Notes under the pieces: generated by a model | Told to the model about the DNA's origin: nothing | Seen by the model: only the letters and a program-made list of their open reading frames with translations | Databases searched by the model: none | Source of the DNA: Rhodospirillales bacterium | GTDB lineage: Bacteria; Pseudomonadota; Alphaproteobacteria; Reyranellales; Reyranellaceae | Direction of reading: 5' to 3' | Length of the DNA stretch: 64,000 bases | Assembly: GCA_009377525.1 (NCBI GenBank) | Contig: WHTW01000008.1 | Location: 34,019 to 98,018 of the forward strand | Shown: piece after piece, positions 44,656 through 53,404 of the stretch | How the letters are laid out: every line of letters starts with the position of its first letter | How positions within the stretch are numbered: position 1 is the stretch's first letter | Made by a program: the position numbers and the translations under genes

Positions 44656-45015
44656 ATGCCAATGAAGACCCTGTTCATCCTCAACGACCCGCCCTATGGC
44701 AGCGAGCGCTGCTACAACGTCCTGCGTCTAGCGAGCGCCCTGCTCAAGAAGGACCCGGAGGCCGGGATCACGGTTTTCCTGATGGCGGACGCTGTCGTCG
44801 CGGCGAAGGCCGGCCAGAAGACGCCGGATGGCTACTACAACGTCGAGCGCATGCTGAAGCGCGTGCTCGTCGGCAAGGGCCAGGTCTTGCTGTGCGGCAC
44901 CTGCATGGATGCGCGCGGCCTGGCCGACTCCGAGATGATGGCGGGCGTGCGGCGCAGCACCATGGACGAGCTCGCCGCCGCCACGGTCGAGGCCGACAAG
45001 GTGCTGGTGTTCTAG
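44656..45015 (+). CDS. DsrE/DsrF-family sulfur relay protein
   Basis: 119 residues. DsrE fold: FILNDPPYGSERCYNVLRLA, then GITVFLMADAVVAA, and a Cys pair in VLLCGTCMDARGL (C80, C83) plus C19. DsrE-like proteins carry persulfide sulfur on a conserved Cys. It lies between SHOCT and the second VTT gene and pairs naturally with the cysteine desulfurase downstream. GGAG is 5 nt before the ATG at 44656. Confidence 0.92.
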   Translation: MPMKTLFILNDPPYGSERCYNVLRLASALLKKDPEAGITVFLMADAVVAAKAGQKTPDGYYNVERMLKRVLVGKGQVLLCGTCMDARGLADSEMMAGVRRSTMDELAAATVEADKVLVF

Positions 45016-45063
45016 GATGAGCAAGCCGGCGAGCCAGATACGAGGTCGCGCCGCGGACAGGTA

Positions 45064-45855
45064 ATGAGCAAGCGCGAGCAACACGGATCGGGGGCAAACG
45101 CGGAGGCCGACGGCAGGGTGCTCGATGATGCGCTGTTGTCGCGTGGGTCCCAGCAGCGAACCACGGTTGGAATAAATCGCCCGAAGATTCTTATTGGGGT
45201 CGCGGTCGTCGCCGCGCTATTGGGTGCCTATGGGATTTTGTCATGGACCGGCGCGCTAACGACGATCACGGACGGACCGACTCTCGAGCGATATGTGGCC
45301 CAACTGGGAATCCTTGGACCGCTGGCGATCATTGGCCTCTTGGCCACGGCGATTGTCCTGAACCCGATCCCCAGCGCACCGATCGCCCTGGCTGCGGGCG
45401 CCGCCTATGGCCATCTCTGGGGAACAGTGTATGTAGTGATCGGAGCGGAGGTTGGAGCGCTCATCGCCTTCGCCATTGCCAGGTTGGTCGGCTACGAGGT
45501 GATGCATAGGTGGCTTGGCAAGCGCTTGTCGCTCCGGTCCTTGGCATCGCAGAGTGCACTGATGGCGGCCGTATTCGCAAGTCGGCTTCTGCCGTTCATC
45601 TCGTTCGATCTCGTAAGTTACGCGGCCGGCCTCACGCCTTTGGCCCCCTGGCGCTTCGCTGTGGCGACGCTGGCCGGGATCATACCGGCAAGCTTCCTGC
45701 TGGCGCATTTTGGCGGCGAGATGGCGTCGGCGGACGCCCATCGGATAACTCTGGCCGTCCTGGCGCTTGGCGCCGTCACCCTCCTGCCGATTGCCGGCAA
45801 GGTACTCCTGGACCGATACCGTAAGAAACCAGCCGATCGGAGCTCCGAATCTTGA
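45064..45855 (+). CDS. TVP38/TMEM64 family membrane protein (VTT domain), second copy
   Basis: 263 residues, about six membrane helices preceded by a hydrophilic N-terminal tail of about 40 residues. The VTT motif is seen in LNPIPSAPIALAAGAAYGHL and RLLPFISFDLVSYAAGLT. It is more distant from the first VTT protein of this operon, so the two are probably not a recent duplication. Its stop lies about 57 bp before the nifS-like start. Confidence 0.9.
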   Translation: MSKREQHGSGANAEADGRVLDDALLSRGSQQRTTVGINRPKILIGVAVVAALLGAYGILSWTGALTTITDGPTLERYVAQLGILGPLAIIGLLATAIVLNPIPSAPIALAAGAAYGHLWGTVYVVIGAEVGALIAFAIARLVGYEVMHRWLGKRLSLRSLASQSALMAAVFASRLLPFISFDLVSYAAGLTPLAPWRFAVATLAGIIPASFLLAHFGGEMASADAHRITLAVLALGAVTLLPIAGKVLLDRYRKKPADRSSES

Positions 45856-45911
45856 GCCGAGCGAAGCATTCAATTATTCGAAGGACCATTGGGATCGGCG
45901 AGGCAGCAACC

Positions 45912-47039
45912 ATGGCGCCAATTTACCTCGACTACAATGCCAGCACGCCGATCGATCCGGCGGTGGCAGCAGCCATGCGCCCGCTTCTGGACGAGGCTTT
46001 CGGCAATCCCTCAAGCGGCCATTGGGCGAGCGCGCCCGCGAAGGCCGCACTCGAGAAGGCTCGCAGTCAGGTCGCGGCGTTGCTCGGGGCGGCCGCGGAC
46101 GAGATCGTCTTCACGAGCGGCGGCAGTGAGGCCAACAACCTCGCGCTCAAGGGCACGTTCTGCTCTCAGAAGGACAGGGGCGAGCACATCATCACCACTG
46201 CGGTCGAGCACCCGGCCGTTCTTGGTCCTTGCCGCTTTCTCGAGCGGCTGGGCGCGACCGTGACCTATCTGCCGGTCGATCGCACTGGCCGGGTCAATGC
46301 CGACGCAGTGCGCCGGGCGATCACGCCGCGCACCATCCTGATTAGTGTCATGCACGCCAACAACGAGGTCGGCACGATCCAGCCGATCGAGGAGATCGGG
46401 GCAATCGCGCGCGAGCATGGGATTCGGTTCCACACCGACGCGGCGCAGTCGGTCGGCAAGATCCCGACCAATGTCGATGCGCTGGGGGTCGACCTGCTCA
46501 CGATCGCCGGCCACAAGCTCTACGCGCCGAAGGGAGTCGGTGCGCTGTATGTCCGCCGCGGTGTCACGCTCGAGCCGCTGATCCACGGCGCGGGTCACGA
46601 GAGCGGCCGGCGCGCCGGCACCGAGAGCGCGCTGCTCGCCGTCGGTCTCGGCACGGCCTGCGCATTGGCGCAGGATTTGGAACCGATGGCGCGTGTCCGC
46701 GCCCTGCGCGAACGCTTCTGGCAGGCGCTGCAGCGCCGCCTCGGCGATCGCGTCGCGCTCAACGGCCATCCGCAGCACCGCCTTCCTAATACGCTCAACA
46801 TTTCCTTCGTTGGCCAGGTTGGCGCCGAAATCCTCCAACGGCACGATGGCGTTGCCGCCTCCACCGGCTCCGCCTGCCACGCGGGGCATGTCGAGCTGTC
46901 ACCCGTCCTGAAGGCCATGAAGGTGGCGCCGGAGGTCGGCATGGGCGCCATCCGCTTCAGCCTCGGCCGCCACACGACGGACGCGGAGATCGATGCCGTC
47001 ACGGAGCAGCTCACCAGCGCGCTTCCTCTCCCGGCGTGA
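45912..47039 (+). CDS. Cysteine desulfurase, NifS/IscS class
   Basis: 375 residues. PLP-dependent enzyme releasing sulfur from Cys as enzyme-bound persulfide. PLP Lys is K202 in IAGHKLYAPKG; the catalytic Cys is C322 in STGSACHAGH on the mobile loop; FTSGGSEANNLALKG and HTDAAQSVGKIP are also present. A TTG at 45852 would extend it by 20 residues into the VTT gene; the ATG at 45912 (GAGG 10 nt upstream) is preferred. It ends the ArsR-rhodanese-controlled operon and could feed sulfur to DsrE and the rhodanese. The IscU/IscA partners are absent from the window. Confidence 0.93.
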   Translation: MAPIYLDYNASTPIDPAVAAAMRPLLDEAFGNPSSGHWASAPAKAALEKARSQVAALLGAAADEIVFTSGGSEANNLALKGTFCSQKDRGEHIITTAVEHPAVLGPCRFLERLGATVTYLPVDRTGRVNADAVRRAITPRTILISVMHANNEVGTIQPIEEIGAIAREHGIRFHTDAAQSVGKIPTNVDALGVDLLTIAGHKLYAPKGVGALYVRRGVTLEPLIHGAGHESGRRAGTESALLAVGLGTACALAQDLEPMARVRALRERFWQALQRRLGDRVALNGHPQHRLPNTLNISFVGQVGAEILQRHDGVAASTGSACHAGHVELSPVLKAMKVAPEVGMGAIRFSLGRHTTDAEIDAVTEQLTSALPLPA

Positions 47040-47227
47040 CCCTCAGAATCGGTAAACTCGGTCTGAAACTGGATGTGACCGCAGCCTTGGCATTTGATGA
47101 TCCGGTGTTTCGTCAGGCAGGAGTAGTTGTCGTCGCTGTAGGGCTCGTCGACCGCCGCGACGATCTCGGAGCGCTTATCACCGTTGCACTTGGGGCAAAA
47201 GGCGAGAAATGGCTCGGTCGTGCTCAC
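47037..47227 (-). pseudogene. 5' fragment of a zinc-finger protein gene (DUF4145-like N-terminus)
   Basis: From a GTG at 47227 the frame encodes MSTTEPFLAFCPKCNGDK and later TKHRIIKCQGCGHIQFQTEF, two CxxC knuckles of the kind that open DUF4145-type proteins. The similarity ends near the nifS stop codon, past which the frame is only antisense to nifS. So the gene was cut off at this junction. Confidence 0.6.
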
Positions 47228-47369
47228 AAGCGGCCTTCTACTACATTTGCGCCTCGGATGCTCTTCTTGGGACCGGATCCGGACGGTAAGGTGTGCCGCG
47301 ACACAATGCCAAGATCAACGATGTGCAGTGAACTTGGACAGGATGGCCCTCCAATGCTCGATCGGGAAT

Positions 47370-47646
47370 GAAGGTCGCTTGGCAATCAGGCCGTCTCGCT
47401 GCCAACCGATGAGTATGCACGACTGGGCCGACGCCCATCGTGCCAACCGGAACCCTTGCTTCGTGGTTGGCAGCACTCCCTCCAGCGCGTCCGGCTAGTA
47501 TGGCGCGACGCCGCTAGTGACGCCGATGACCGTGACGCGGTCCGGGTCGCGTGGCTGCAGACCAGTTCATGAGGACCACCGCCGGATATCCCGGCGATGG
47601 TGAAGCGCGTCCAGCCTAGCTCGCGAGCCAACGCGGAAACATCCAT
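47370..47646 (-). pseudogene. Fragment of an alpha/beta hydrolase gene with frameshift and stop
   Basis: Starting at about 47646, the minus strand reads DVSALARELGWTRFTIAG and the nucleophile elbow GISGGGPHELVCSHA, then a frameshift leads into PDRVTVIGVTSGVAPY followed by an in-frame stop, then DALEGVLPTTKQGFRLARWA. This is the middle of a typical alpha/beta hydrolase. It carries both a frameshift and a nonsense codon and lacks both ends. Confidence 0.65.
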
Positions 47647-47649
47647 GGG

Positions 47650-47930
47650 CGGATTGCAGCGCAACACTGCCCAAATTGTACAGCGCGATGCCGAAGGAAG
47701 GGTGCATGAAGGGACATCTGGAGGTTGATGGCAAGGAGAACCGCCAACCAGACCATGTCGACGCTCATGCTTTGAGCGACCGGCGCAATGAGTGGCAGGA
47801 CAATGAACGCGATCTCGAGAAATCGAGGAAGAGTACGAGCGTGAAGACGGCAAGGTTGACGATTATGAGGAATTCGGTCCCACGCCGCCGGTTGCTGCAG
47901 GCTGACCACACCAAGGATCGCACCCTGATC
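47650..47930 (-). pseudogene. Fragment of a TRAP transporter large permease (DctM) gene, frameshifted
   Basis: Three frames are needed to read it: FLIIVNLAVFTLVLFLDF, then LEIAFIVLPLIAPVAQSM with VDMVWLAVLLAINLQ, then FMHPSFGIALYNLG. Together they match the conserved C-terminal part of DctM permeases. Two frameshifts and loss of the rest make it a pseudogene. It abuts the alpha/beta hydrolase fragment. Confidence 0.7.
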
Positions 47931-47931
47931 G

Positions 47932-48036
47932 TCAGCACCAGAAAAATCCAGGAGGCGGCCGCAGGTGACTATAGAAGGCGAAACAGCCGCCGATTTCGAC
48001 GAAGGCCGCGATGATGCAGAAGACGACAGTCGTCAT
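47932..48036 (-). pseudogene. Truncated ynfA-family gene (first 34 codons)
   Basis: The ATG at 48036 overlaps the MFS stop (ATGA). It reads MTTVVFCIIAAFVEIGGCFA, close to the intact YnfA protein at 52210 ([20 protein letters not shown]), and then stops after 34 codons at 47932, where other sequence begins. The full family is about 108 residues. An MFS-ynfA operon was cut here. Confidence 0.75.
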
Positions 48037-49424
48037 CTATATGCTTTCGGCCAGGCCGGATGATGATCGTCGATGACGAAGGCGTGGACGTGTCGCACAG
48101 GCCTGTGGCGATGCGGATGCCGGTGGGGCTCGGGTCCTTCCCAGCCTTCATGATCATGCCGATGGTGCTCGTCGTGGACGTGCAGATGCTCATGGTCGCT
48201 CGGACCGTGCTCATGTGCGACCTCCACTGGATCCGCCTTCGGCCACAACGTCAGGGCGAGCCTGCCGGCGACGAGGACCACGGCGACCATGACGGCGAAT
48301 GCCGCGGTGAGGCCGAACGTCGCTCCAATCCACCCCGCCGCCGGATAGGTAATCAGCCAACAGGCATGGGAGAGCGCGAACTGCGCCGCAAACAGCGCCG
48401 GTCTGTCCTCGGCATGAGACGAGCGTCGCAACAACCGTCCGCCCGGTGTCTGCACCAGCGAGGAACCGACGCCGAGCACGAGCCAGAGACCAGCGGCGAT
48501 CGCGAAGCCCGGCAGGGTCGTGGCCGCCGCCAGTCCAACCGCCAGCAGAACGGCGCCGCCGGCCATCACTGTCCGTTCCGGCATCCGGTCCAGAACCCGC
48601 GGCAGCAGCAGCGCAGCCGCCATGGACCCGGCACCGGCCGCCGCAGACAGCCAAGCCACGGCGCTGTCGCTGCCACCGAGAATGCTGCGGACGTAGACGA
48701 CGGTGTTGACGATCACCGTCGCACCCGACGCGGCCACTGCCAGATTGAGGGCAAGGAGACCGCGCAGACGCGGCGTCGCGAGATAGAGGCGGAGGCCATA
48801 CGTCGTTTTCGACCAGACACCGCCGCTGCGTTCGACACGTTTCGCCTGCGGCAACACGACCGAAAGGACAAGGGCCGCCGAGGCGAGGAAGGTGATGGCA
48901 TCGCCGAGGAACAGTGTGCGGAAGCTCGTGCTCGTCAGCAGCGCCGCCGCAATCGAGGGGCTGAGAAGCGCCTCGAGGTCGTAAGCAAGGCGCGAGAGGG
49001 AGAGCGCCTCAGTGTAGCGCTTTTCGTCGGGGAGCACGTCCGGAATGGTCGCCTGGAAGGTCGGGGTAAAGGCAGCTGAACAGGATTGCAGCACGAAGAT
49101 CAGCACGTAGACTTGCCAGACCTCGGTCACGAAGGGCAGGAAGAGGACGATGCCGGCCCGGATGAGATCGAGCGCGACGAGGAAAGCGCGGCGCGGCAAC
49201 CGGTGAGCGATGGCCCCGACGATCGGGGCGATGCCGACATAGGCGATCATCTTGAACGCCAGCGCCGTTCCGAGCACGGCACCCGCATTCTCGCCGGCGA
49301 GATCATAGGCGAGCAGTGCCAGTGCGACGGTCGTCAGTCCCGTGCCGACGAGAGATAACGCCTGTGCGGCGAAAAGGCGGCGGTAGATCCGATCCGTCAG
49401 CGGCGCGAGAAGTCCTGTCTGCAT
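48033..49424 (-). CDS. MFS exporter with His-rich C-terminal tail (NreB-like, nickel/cobalt resistance candidate)
   Basis: 463 residues. About 12 membrane helices, with MFS segments such as FAAQALSLVGTGLTTVALAL at the start. The last 60 residues are strongly His-rich (runs such as HEHLHVHDEHHRHDHEG and HRHPHRHRPVRHVH), as in NreB-type nickel exporters, where the tail binds the metal. It therefore probably exports Ni, Co or another divalent metal. Its stop overlaps the start of a truncated ynfA. The TetR gene upstream on the same strand may control it. Confidence 0.9.
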   Translation of the reverse strand: MQTGLLAPLTDRIYRRLFAAQALSLVGTGLTTVALALLAYDLAGENAGAVLGTALAFKMIAYVGIAPIVGAIAHRLPRRAFLVALDLIRAGIVLFLPFVTEVWQVYVLIFVLQSCSAAFTPTFQATIPDVLPDEKRYTEALSLSRLAYDLEALLSPSIAAALLTSTSFRTLFLGDAITFLASAALVLSVVLPQAKRVERSGGVWSKTTYGLRLYLATPRLRGLLALNLAVAASGATVIVNTVVYVRSILGGSDSAVAWLSAAAGAGSMAAALLLPRVLDRMPERTVMAGGAVLLAVGLAAATTLPGFAIAAGLWLVLGVGSSLVQTPGGRLLRRSSHAEDRPALFAAQFALSHACWLITYPAAGWIGATFGLTAAFAVMVAVVLVAGRLALTLWPKADPVEVAHEHGPSDHEHLHVHDEHHRHDHEGWEGPEPHRHPHRHRPVRHVHAFVIDDHHPAWPKAYR

Positions 49425-49514
49425 TGGGTCTCATCCAATCTGCGGCGGCGCGGTGCTGCAACGACGCCCTCTTGGCACAAACTGCGGCCCGTGACGACAG
49501 GAAGGGTGGCCGCG

Positions 49515-50114
49515 CTACCTTTGATCCCAGGTCGCAGCCAGCGTCGGCAGAATCAGCGCTCGAAACAAATCGTTGACTTCCTTTGCGGGAAGCGGGCTTC
49601 GACTCTCCACCCACCAATTCAGTACGAGAATGAATGTCGAGGCCACGTATTGGACAAGAAGATTCGGTGACATCTGGCTCGCTGATTTTCGACGGCCTTG
49701 AAAATCTCGTTTGACGTCGTCAGCAATCAGCTCGACGAGCACCTTTCGAAGGTGTTCGTGAATGACAACCCAGCCCCTGGTTCCCATCCGGGCCGCGCCC
49801 GAGCGCCGGTGCTGATGAACGTGCTCGAAGACAGGAAGGCTGAACCAAATGATCCTTTCGTGCCGTCTTGCCGAAGGTGGCGGCCCCCTCGATTGAAGCG
49901 GGCGAAGCATGTCATGGATGCTGCTGACAAGCAGCTCGTCCTTGTTGCGGAAGTGCAAATAAAAGGTCGACCTGCCGACATTGGCGCGATCCAGAATCTC
50001 TTTCACAGAGATGGAGTCGTAAGCCTTTTCGCGAATCAAGGAGGCGAGAGCCTCATGCAAGAAGCGTTGCGTCTTTTGAATCCTCCGATCCTTAGCCCGT
50101 TTTCCCGGCACCAT
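49515..50114 (-). CDS. TetR-family transcriptional regulator
   Basis: 199 residues from the ATG at 50114 (GGGGAA upstream). N-terminal TetR helix-turn-helix: SISVKEILDRANVGRSTFYL then HFRNKDELL. The C-terminal effector domain from about residue 75 is helical and not recognised. A longer open frame to 50369 adds 85 residues with no TetR similarity. It lies 91 bp upstream of the MFS exporter in the same direction and 217 bp from the divergent methyltransferase, so it could control either. Confidence 0.9.
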   Translation of the reverse strand: MVPGKRAKDRRIQKTQRFLHEALASLIREKAYDSISVKEILDRANVGRSTFYLHFRNKDELLVSSIHDMLRPLQSRGPPPSARRHERIIWFSLPVFEHVHQHRRSGAARMGTRGWVVIHEHLRKVLVELIADDVKRDFQGRRKSASQMSPNLLVQYVASTFILVLNWWVESRSPLPAKEVNDLFRALILPTLAATWDQR

Positions 50115-50331
50115 CACATTTCCCCATGCAACCACCCGAGGAGATGACGAACAAAATCGTCTGTTTGTCCGATATGGCACACGGTCACGCCGGCTGTTCT
50201 TCAACCCGTCGCTTTCAAGCCTATAGTAGAAGATGAACGAATGTCCATTTTCATACTGATATCCAAGCGACCTGCCCAAACGCCAACGCGGCAAGGCCGC
50301 GCCGACGGTGCCGGCGGCCAAGGAGGATGAA

Positions 50332-50985
50332 GTGACGAACATGGCGGATGGCAATGTGGCGCCCGGCACGACCGGCTTGGTCCTGCACGCGGCCGCTCGC
50401 TATGATTTTCTGGTCTGGCTTGTGACGCTCGGTCGGGAGCGGGCCTTTCGGGAGAAGATTCTCCGCTTGGCGCGCCTGGAGCCGGGCGAGTCGGTCCTGG
50501 ATGTGGGCTGCGGCACAGGAAGCCTTGCAATCGTGGCCAAGCGGCAGGTCGGGCCGACGGGTGCTGTGCATGGGATCGATGCGTCACCGGAAATGATTGC
50601 GCGGGCCCATATGAAGGCGAGAAAGGCTGGCGTCGAGGTTGCCTTCAAGAACGGGGCTGCCCAGGCACTGCCGTTTCCCGATGCCCAATTCGACGCCGTG
50701 CTGAGCACGCTCATGTTTCATCATTTGCCCCGCAAAGCACGACAACAATGCGCCGGCGAGATACGAAGGGTTCTGAAGCCGGGCGGACGCGTGCTGGCCG
50801 TTGACTTCGGAGGCTCCGCCCCGGCGAGAAGGGGCTTTTTCGCCCGCTTTCACCGCCATGGTCATGTCAGCTTGCGCGACATAGCCGCCCTGTTGAGCGA
50901 AGCCGGTTTGACCACAGTCGAGAGCGGCGCGGTGGGAATGAGGGACTTGCAGTTTGTTCTCGCGACGGCCCCATTCCATGCGTGA
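50332..50985 (+). CDS. Class I SAM-dependent methyltransferase
   Basis: 217 residues from the GTG at 50332, which has AAGGAGG 5 nt upstream (an ATG follows at 50341). The SAM motif is SVLDVGCGTGSLAI; post-I HGIDASPEMIARA; FDAVLSTLMFHHLPRKAR and RVLKPGGRVLAVDFGG complete a UbiE/COQ5-like fold. The substrate is unknown. Its end overlaps the small membrane gene by 8 nt. Confidence 0.9.
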   Translation: MTNMADGNVAPGTTGLVLHAAARYDFLVWLVTLGRERAFREKILRLARLEPGESVLDVGCGTGSLAIVAKRQVGPTGAVHGIDASPEMIARAHMKARKAGVEVAFKNGAAQALPFPDAQFDAVLSTLMFHHLPRKARQQCAGEIRRVLKPGGRVLAVDFGGSAPARRGFFARFHRHGHVSLRDIAALLSEAGLTTVESGAVGMRDLQFVLATAPFHA

Positions 50986-51235
50986 TCATGACCGTTGCGA
51001 TCAGCGGATCGAATCCAGGGCAAAACATCGTCACCTGCGCACATTGATTCTGGCGACAGGAGCAATCGTGCTCATCGCCGGTCACGGAGCCATTCTTTAC
51101 TTCGCTTCGTCGCATATGGCTCTATCGGCCGCAGCAGTATCGGGCGTAGTTGTTCTGATGGTGCTCAAGCATCTGGGATTGCTCGACTCCCTTTACGCTC
51201 TGTTCCGAAGGCGATCGCGTGGCAACGTGCGGTAA
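50978..51235 (+). CDS. Small membrane protein of unknown function
   Basis: 85 residues. The start ATG at 50978 overlaps the methyltransferase stop (ATGCGTGA). It has two membrane helices, about residues 22-42 and 48-68, with a basic C-terminus (FRRRSRGNVR). No family is recognised. Coupling implies a link with the methyltransferase. Confidence 0.7.
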   Translation: MRDHDRCDQRIESRAKHRHLRTLILATGAIVLIAGHGAILYFASSHMALSAAAVSGVVVLMVLKHLGLLDSLYALFRRRSRGNVR

Positions 51236-51288
51236 ATCCGTCTGTATCAGCTGCTTGCCGAAAAGCGATCGGGTGAGAGGAGCGACGG

Positions 51289-52030
51289 CTATAGCGCAAG
51301 CAGGCGCACGCCGGCCAGCCCGAGGATTCCAGCCAGGATCAGGCGTGTGGCCTTTTGCGACAGCCACGTCAGGCCGATCTTCGTGCCGACCATCGCTCCG
51401 ATCACCACGGCGGGTGCATAGAGCAAGAATGCCGAGGGCATCGGTTGGCCGGCGTAGAGGATACCCGCAAGGCCGAATACCGAGTTCGCGAGGATGAACG
51501 GCGCCGACAAGGCGGCGGCACTTCTTGGTGCAAGCCATCCGAAGGCAATCAGAAGCGGCGCGAGGAATACGCCACCCCCTACGCCCGTGAGGCCCGACAG
51601 GAATCCGACGACCGCTCCGGCGACCAACAATGTCACCATCGGGACATGACGACCTCCGACCTGGTCAGCACCCTTGCGGACGATCATCAACATGGCGGCT
51701 TCCAGCAGCAACACTGCAACCCTGATGACATATGCGCGCTCCGGCAGAACGATCGCGCCGCCCGCGAACGCGGCCGGCAGCGAGGGCAGACATGATCGAT
51801 CGGAGCTGCTTCCAGTTGATGTGTCGGCCACGATTCAGGCGCCAAGTGGCATAGGACGCTGCCACGATGTTCAGTGCCAGGGATATGGGACGGATTTCAT
51901 CGGCCGGCGAAGCCGTCAGCGCCATCACCGCAACGAAGGGTGTACCGCCGGCCTGGCCGACCGTTGCATAGAGGGCTGCAATCACTCCCATCAGAACGGT
52001 GGTCGCGAAATCTCCGGCCAGGCGGCCCAT
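51289..52030 (-). pseudogene. TauE/SafE (TSUP) permease, frameshifted
   Basis: The N-terminal half (from ATG 52030) reads [19 protein letters not shown] and [19 protein letters not shown] to [14 protein letters not shown]; the second half continues in a different frame with LPSLPAAFAGGAIVLPE, GFLSGLTGVGGGVFLAPL and LILAGILGLAGVRLLAL. The switch falls near 51790-51800 in a short G/C run. A TSUP anion exporter would need both halves, so this is a one-base frameshift, either a real mutation or a read error. Confidence 0.8.
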
Positions 52031-52209
52031 TGATTGAAAGGCTCCCTTCACGCCGACGACGGCATCATAGTACCAGACAAGGTCGGCCGGCCGGGCTTTT
52101 GACCGGACCTCACGGAAGCGGGTCCGCGCCGGACGGCAGCGCAAACCGAAGGACGAGGCAGTGCGGCTTTGCGCTTGAATCGCAAGCGGAGGGTGTGAAA
52201 CGGTCAGGA

Positions 52210-52539
52210 ATGAAAACTGCCTTTGTCTATATCGGAGCCGCTGTTGCCGAGATCGCGGGGTGCTTTGCGTTTTGGGCGTGGCTGCGGCTTGACAAGCCGG
52301 TCTGGTGGCTGATTCCAGGCCTGCTTTCGCTTGTCCTGTTCGCCTACTTGCTGACGCTGGTCGGGACCAATGCGGCAGGCAGGGCCTATGCTGCGTATGG
52401 CGGTATCTATATCGTCGCTTCGCTGTTCTGGCTCTGGGTTATTGAGCACGTGCGGCCGGATCGTTGGGACATATCGGGAGCAGCCTTCTGCCTGATCGGT
52501 GCAGCCGTCATCTTGCTGGGTCCGCGTCGATGGACCTGA
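52210..52539 (+). CDS. YnfA family (UPF0060) small membrane protein
   Basis: 109 residues with four membrane helices in the SMR/DMT-like layout: [54 protein letters not shown] and a last helix ending in GPRR. YnfA is a member of the multidrug/metabolite superfamily with a possible efflux role. A truncated relative lies at 47932-48036. The 3' end overlaps the converging nucleoside phosphorylase gene by 32 nt. Confidence 0.93.
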   Translation: MKTAFVYIGAAVAEIAGCFAFWAWLRLDKPVWWLIPGLLSLVLFAYLLTLVGTNAAGRAYAAYGGIYIVASLFWLWVIEHVRPDRWDISGAAFCLIGAAVILLGPRRWT

Positions 52540-53395
52540 ATCGAGGCGTCTCCTCCCTACGTTGATCTGGCTTAGCCAGGTGGCGCGCCGGTATCGGTTC
52601 AAGGAGCTGCTTGGCGGCGGTGATGATGACACGGAGTGCATCGACCGTGCCGTCCGCCTCGCCTTTCTCGAAGTCCCCGTCGACCCGTCCCAGCTGGTTC
52701 GTGACGTGCGCAAAGCACAGCACCGGCCTGCCACGGGCTGTCGCGAAGCCGTAGAGCGCCGCGGCCTCCATCTCGACGGGTAGCAGCCCCTTCTCCTGCA
52801 TCGTGCCGATTGCCTCGGCCGTCTCGCGAAACGGCGCATCGGTCGTCCACGTGGCGCCCTGCACAACAGGAACCGGGAGATCGTCGAATGCACCCCGCAG
52901 CACTGCAGGGAGGACGTCGCTGGACGCGCTGAACTCGGATGGCGCCAAATAGTGGTAGCTTGTGCCTTCGTCACGCAGGGCCCGGTCGATGAGGATGAAG
53001 TACGGCGGCGGCCTGAGCGGCTCGAGCTGGCCGGTCGAGGTCATGCTGATGAGAAGCCGGCAGCCGGAGGCGAACAGCTGCTCGGCAACCAATACGGCGA
53101 AAGAGGCGCCCACGGCACGGCCGACAATTCCCAACTCGAGGCCCGCCTCGGCGAAGCAGTGGAACTCGGTATGATAGCACGCCCAAGCGGGATCGCGCAC
53201 GGCGCGGCCTTCCTTGGTCAGGCGGCGCACCGGATCGCCGTCGGGGTCGAGCACGCACACCGCTGGAACGACGGCATTCGCGAGCCCCTTCTGCCGGCGC
53301 GCCTCGCGCAGCAGGCTCTCGGGCTTGAACGCCGAGGGTGCATCGTAGTGCTTGTCCGCCAGAATCGGCGACGTTGTGCTGCGGCTTTCAGACAT
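52508..53395 (-). CDS. Nucleoside phosphorylase family protein (PNP/UDP)
   Basis: 295 residues. The phosphorylase fold has the C-terminal [18 protein letters not shown] motif with the Glu-Met-Glu that holds the ribose, and an upstream ISMTSTGQL strand. It would phosphorolyse a nucleoside. An N-terminal part (first 40 residues) is longer than in minimal uridine phosphorylases. It stops inside the end of the ynfA gene on the opposite strand. Confidence 0.87.
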   Translation of the reverse strand: MSESRSTTSPILADKHYDAPSAFKPESLLREARRQKGLANAVVPAVCVLDPDGDPVRRLTKEGRAVRDPAWACYHTEFHCFAEAGLELGIVGRAVGASFAVLVAEQLFASGCRLLISMTSTGQLEPLRPPPYFILIDRALRDEGTSYHYLAPSEFSASSDVLPAVLRGAFDDLPVPVVQGATWTTDAPFRETAEAIGTMQEKGLLPVEMEAAALYGFATARGRPVLCFAHVTNQLGRVDGDFEKGEADGTVDALRVIITAAKQLLEPIPARHLAKPDQRREETPRFRSIDADPAR

Positions 53396-53404
53396 GAGCT
53401 AAAG

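Noticed and set aside
46595..47036. Continuation of the zinc-finger frame into nifS
   Set aside because: Antisense to the well-supported nifS 3' end; family similarity stops at about 47037.
47228..47369. Small open frames after the nifS region
   Set aside because: No ribosome site, no known domain and surrounding sequence is decayed; treated as noncoding.
49424..49514. Promoter or gene between MFS and TetR
   Set aside because: Only 90 bp of GC-rich sequence without a recognisable operator; the exact control relation is left open.
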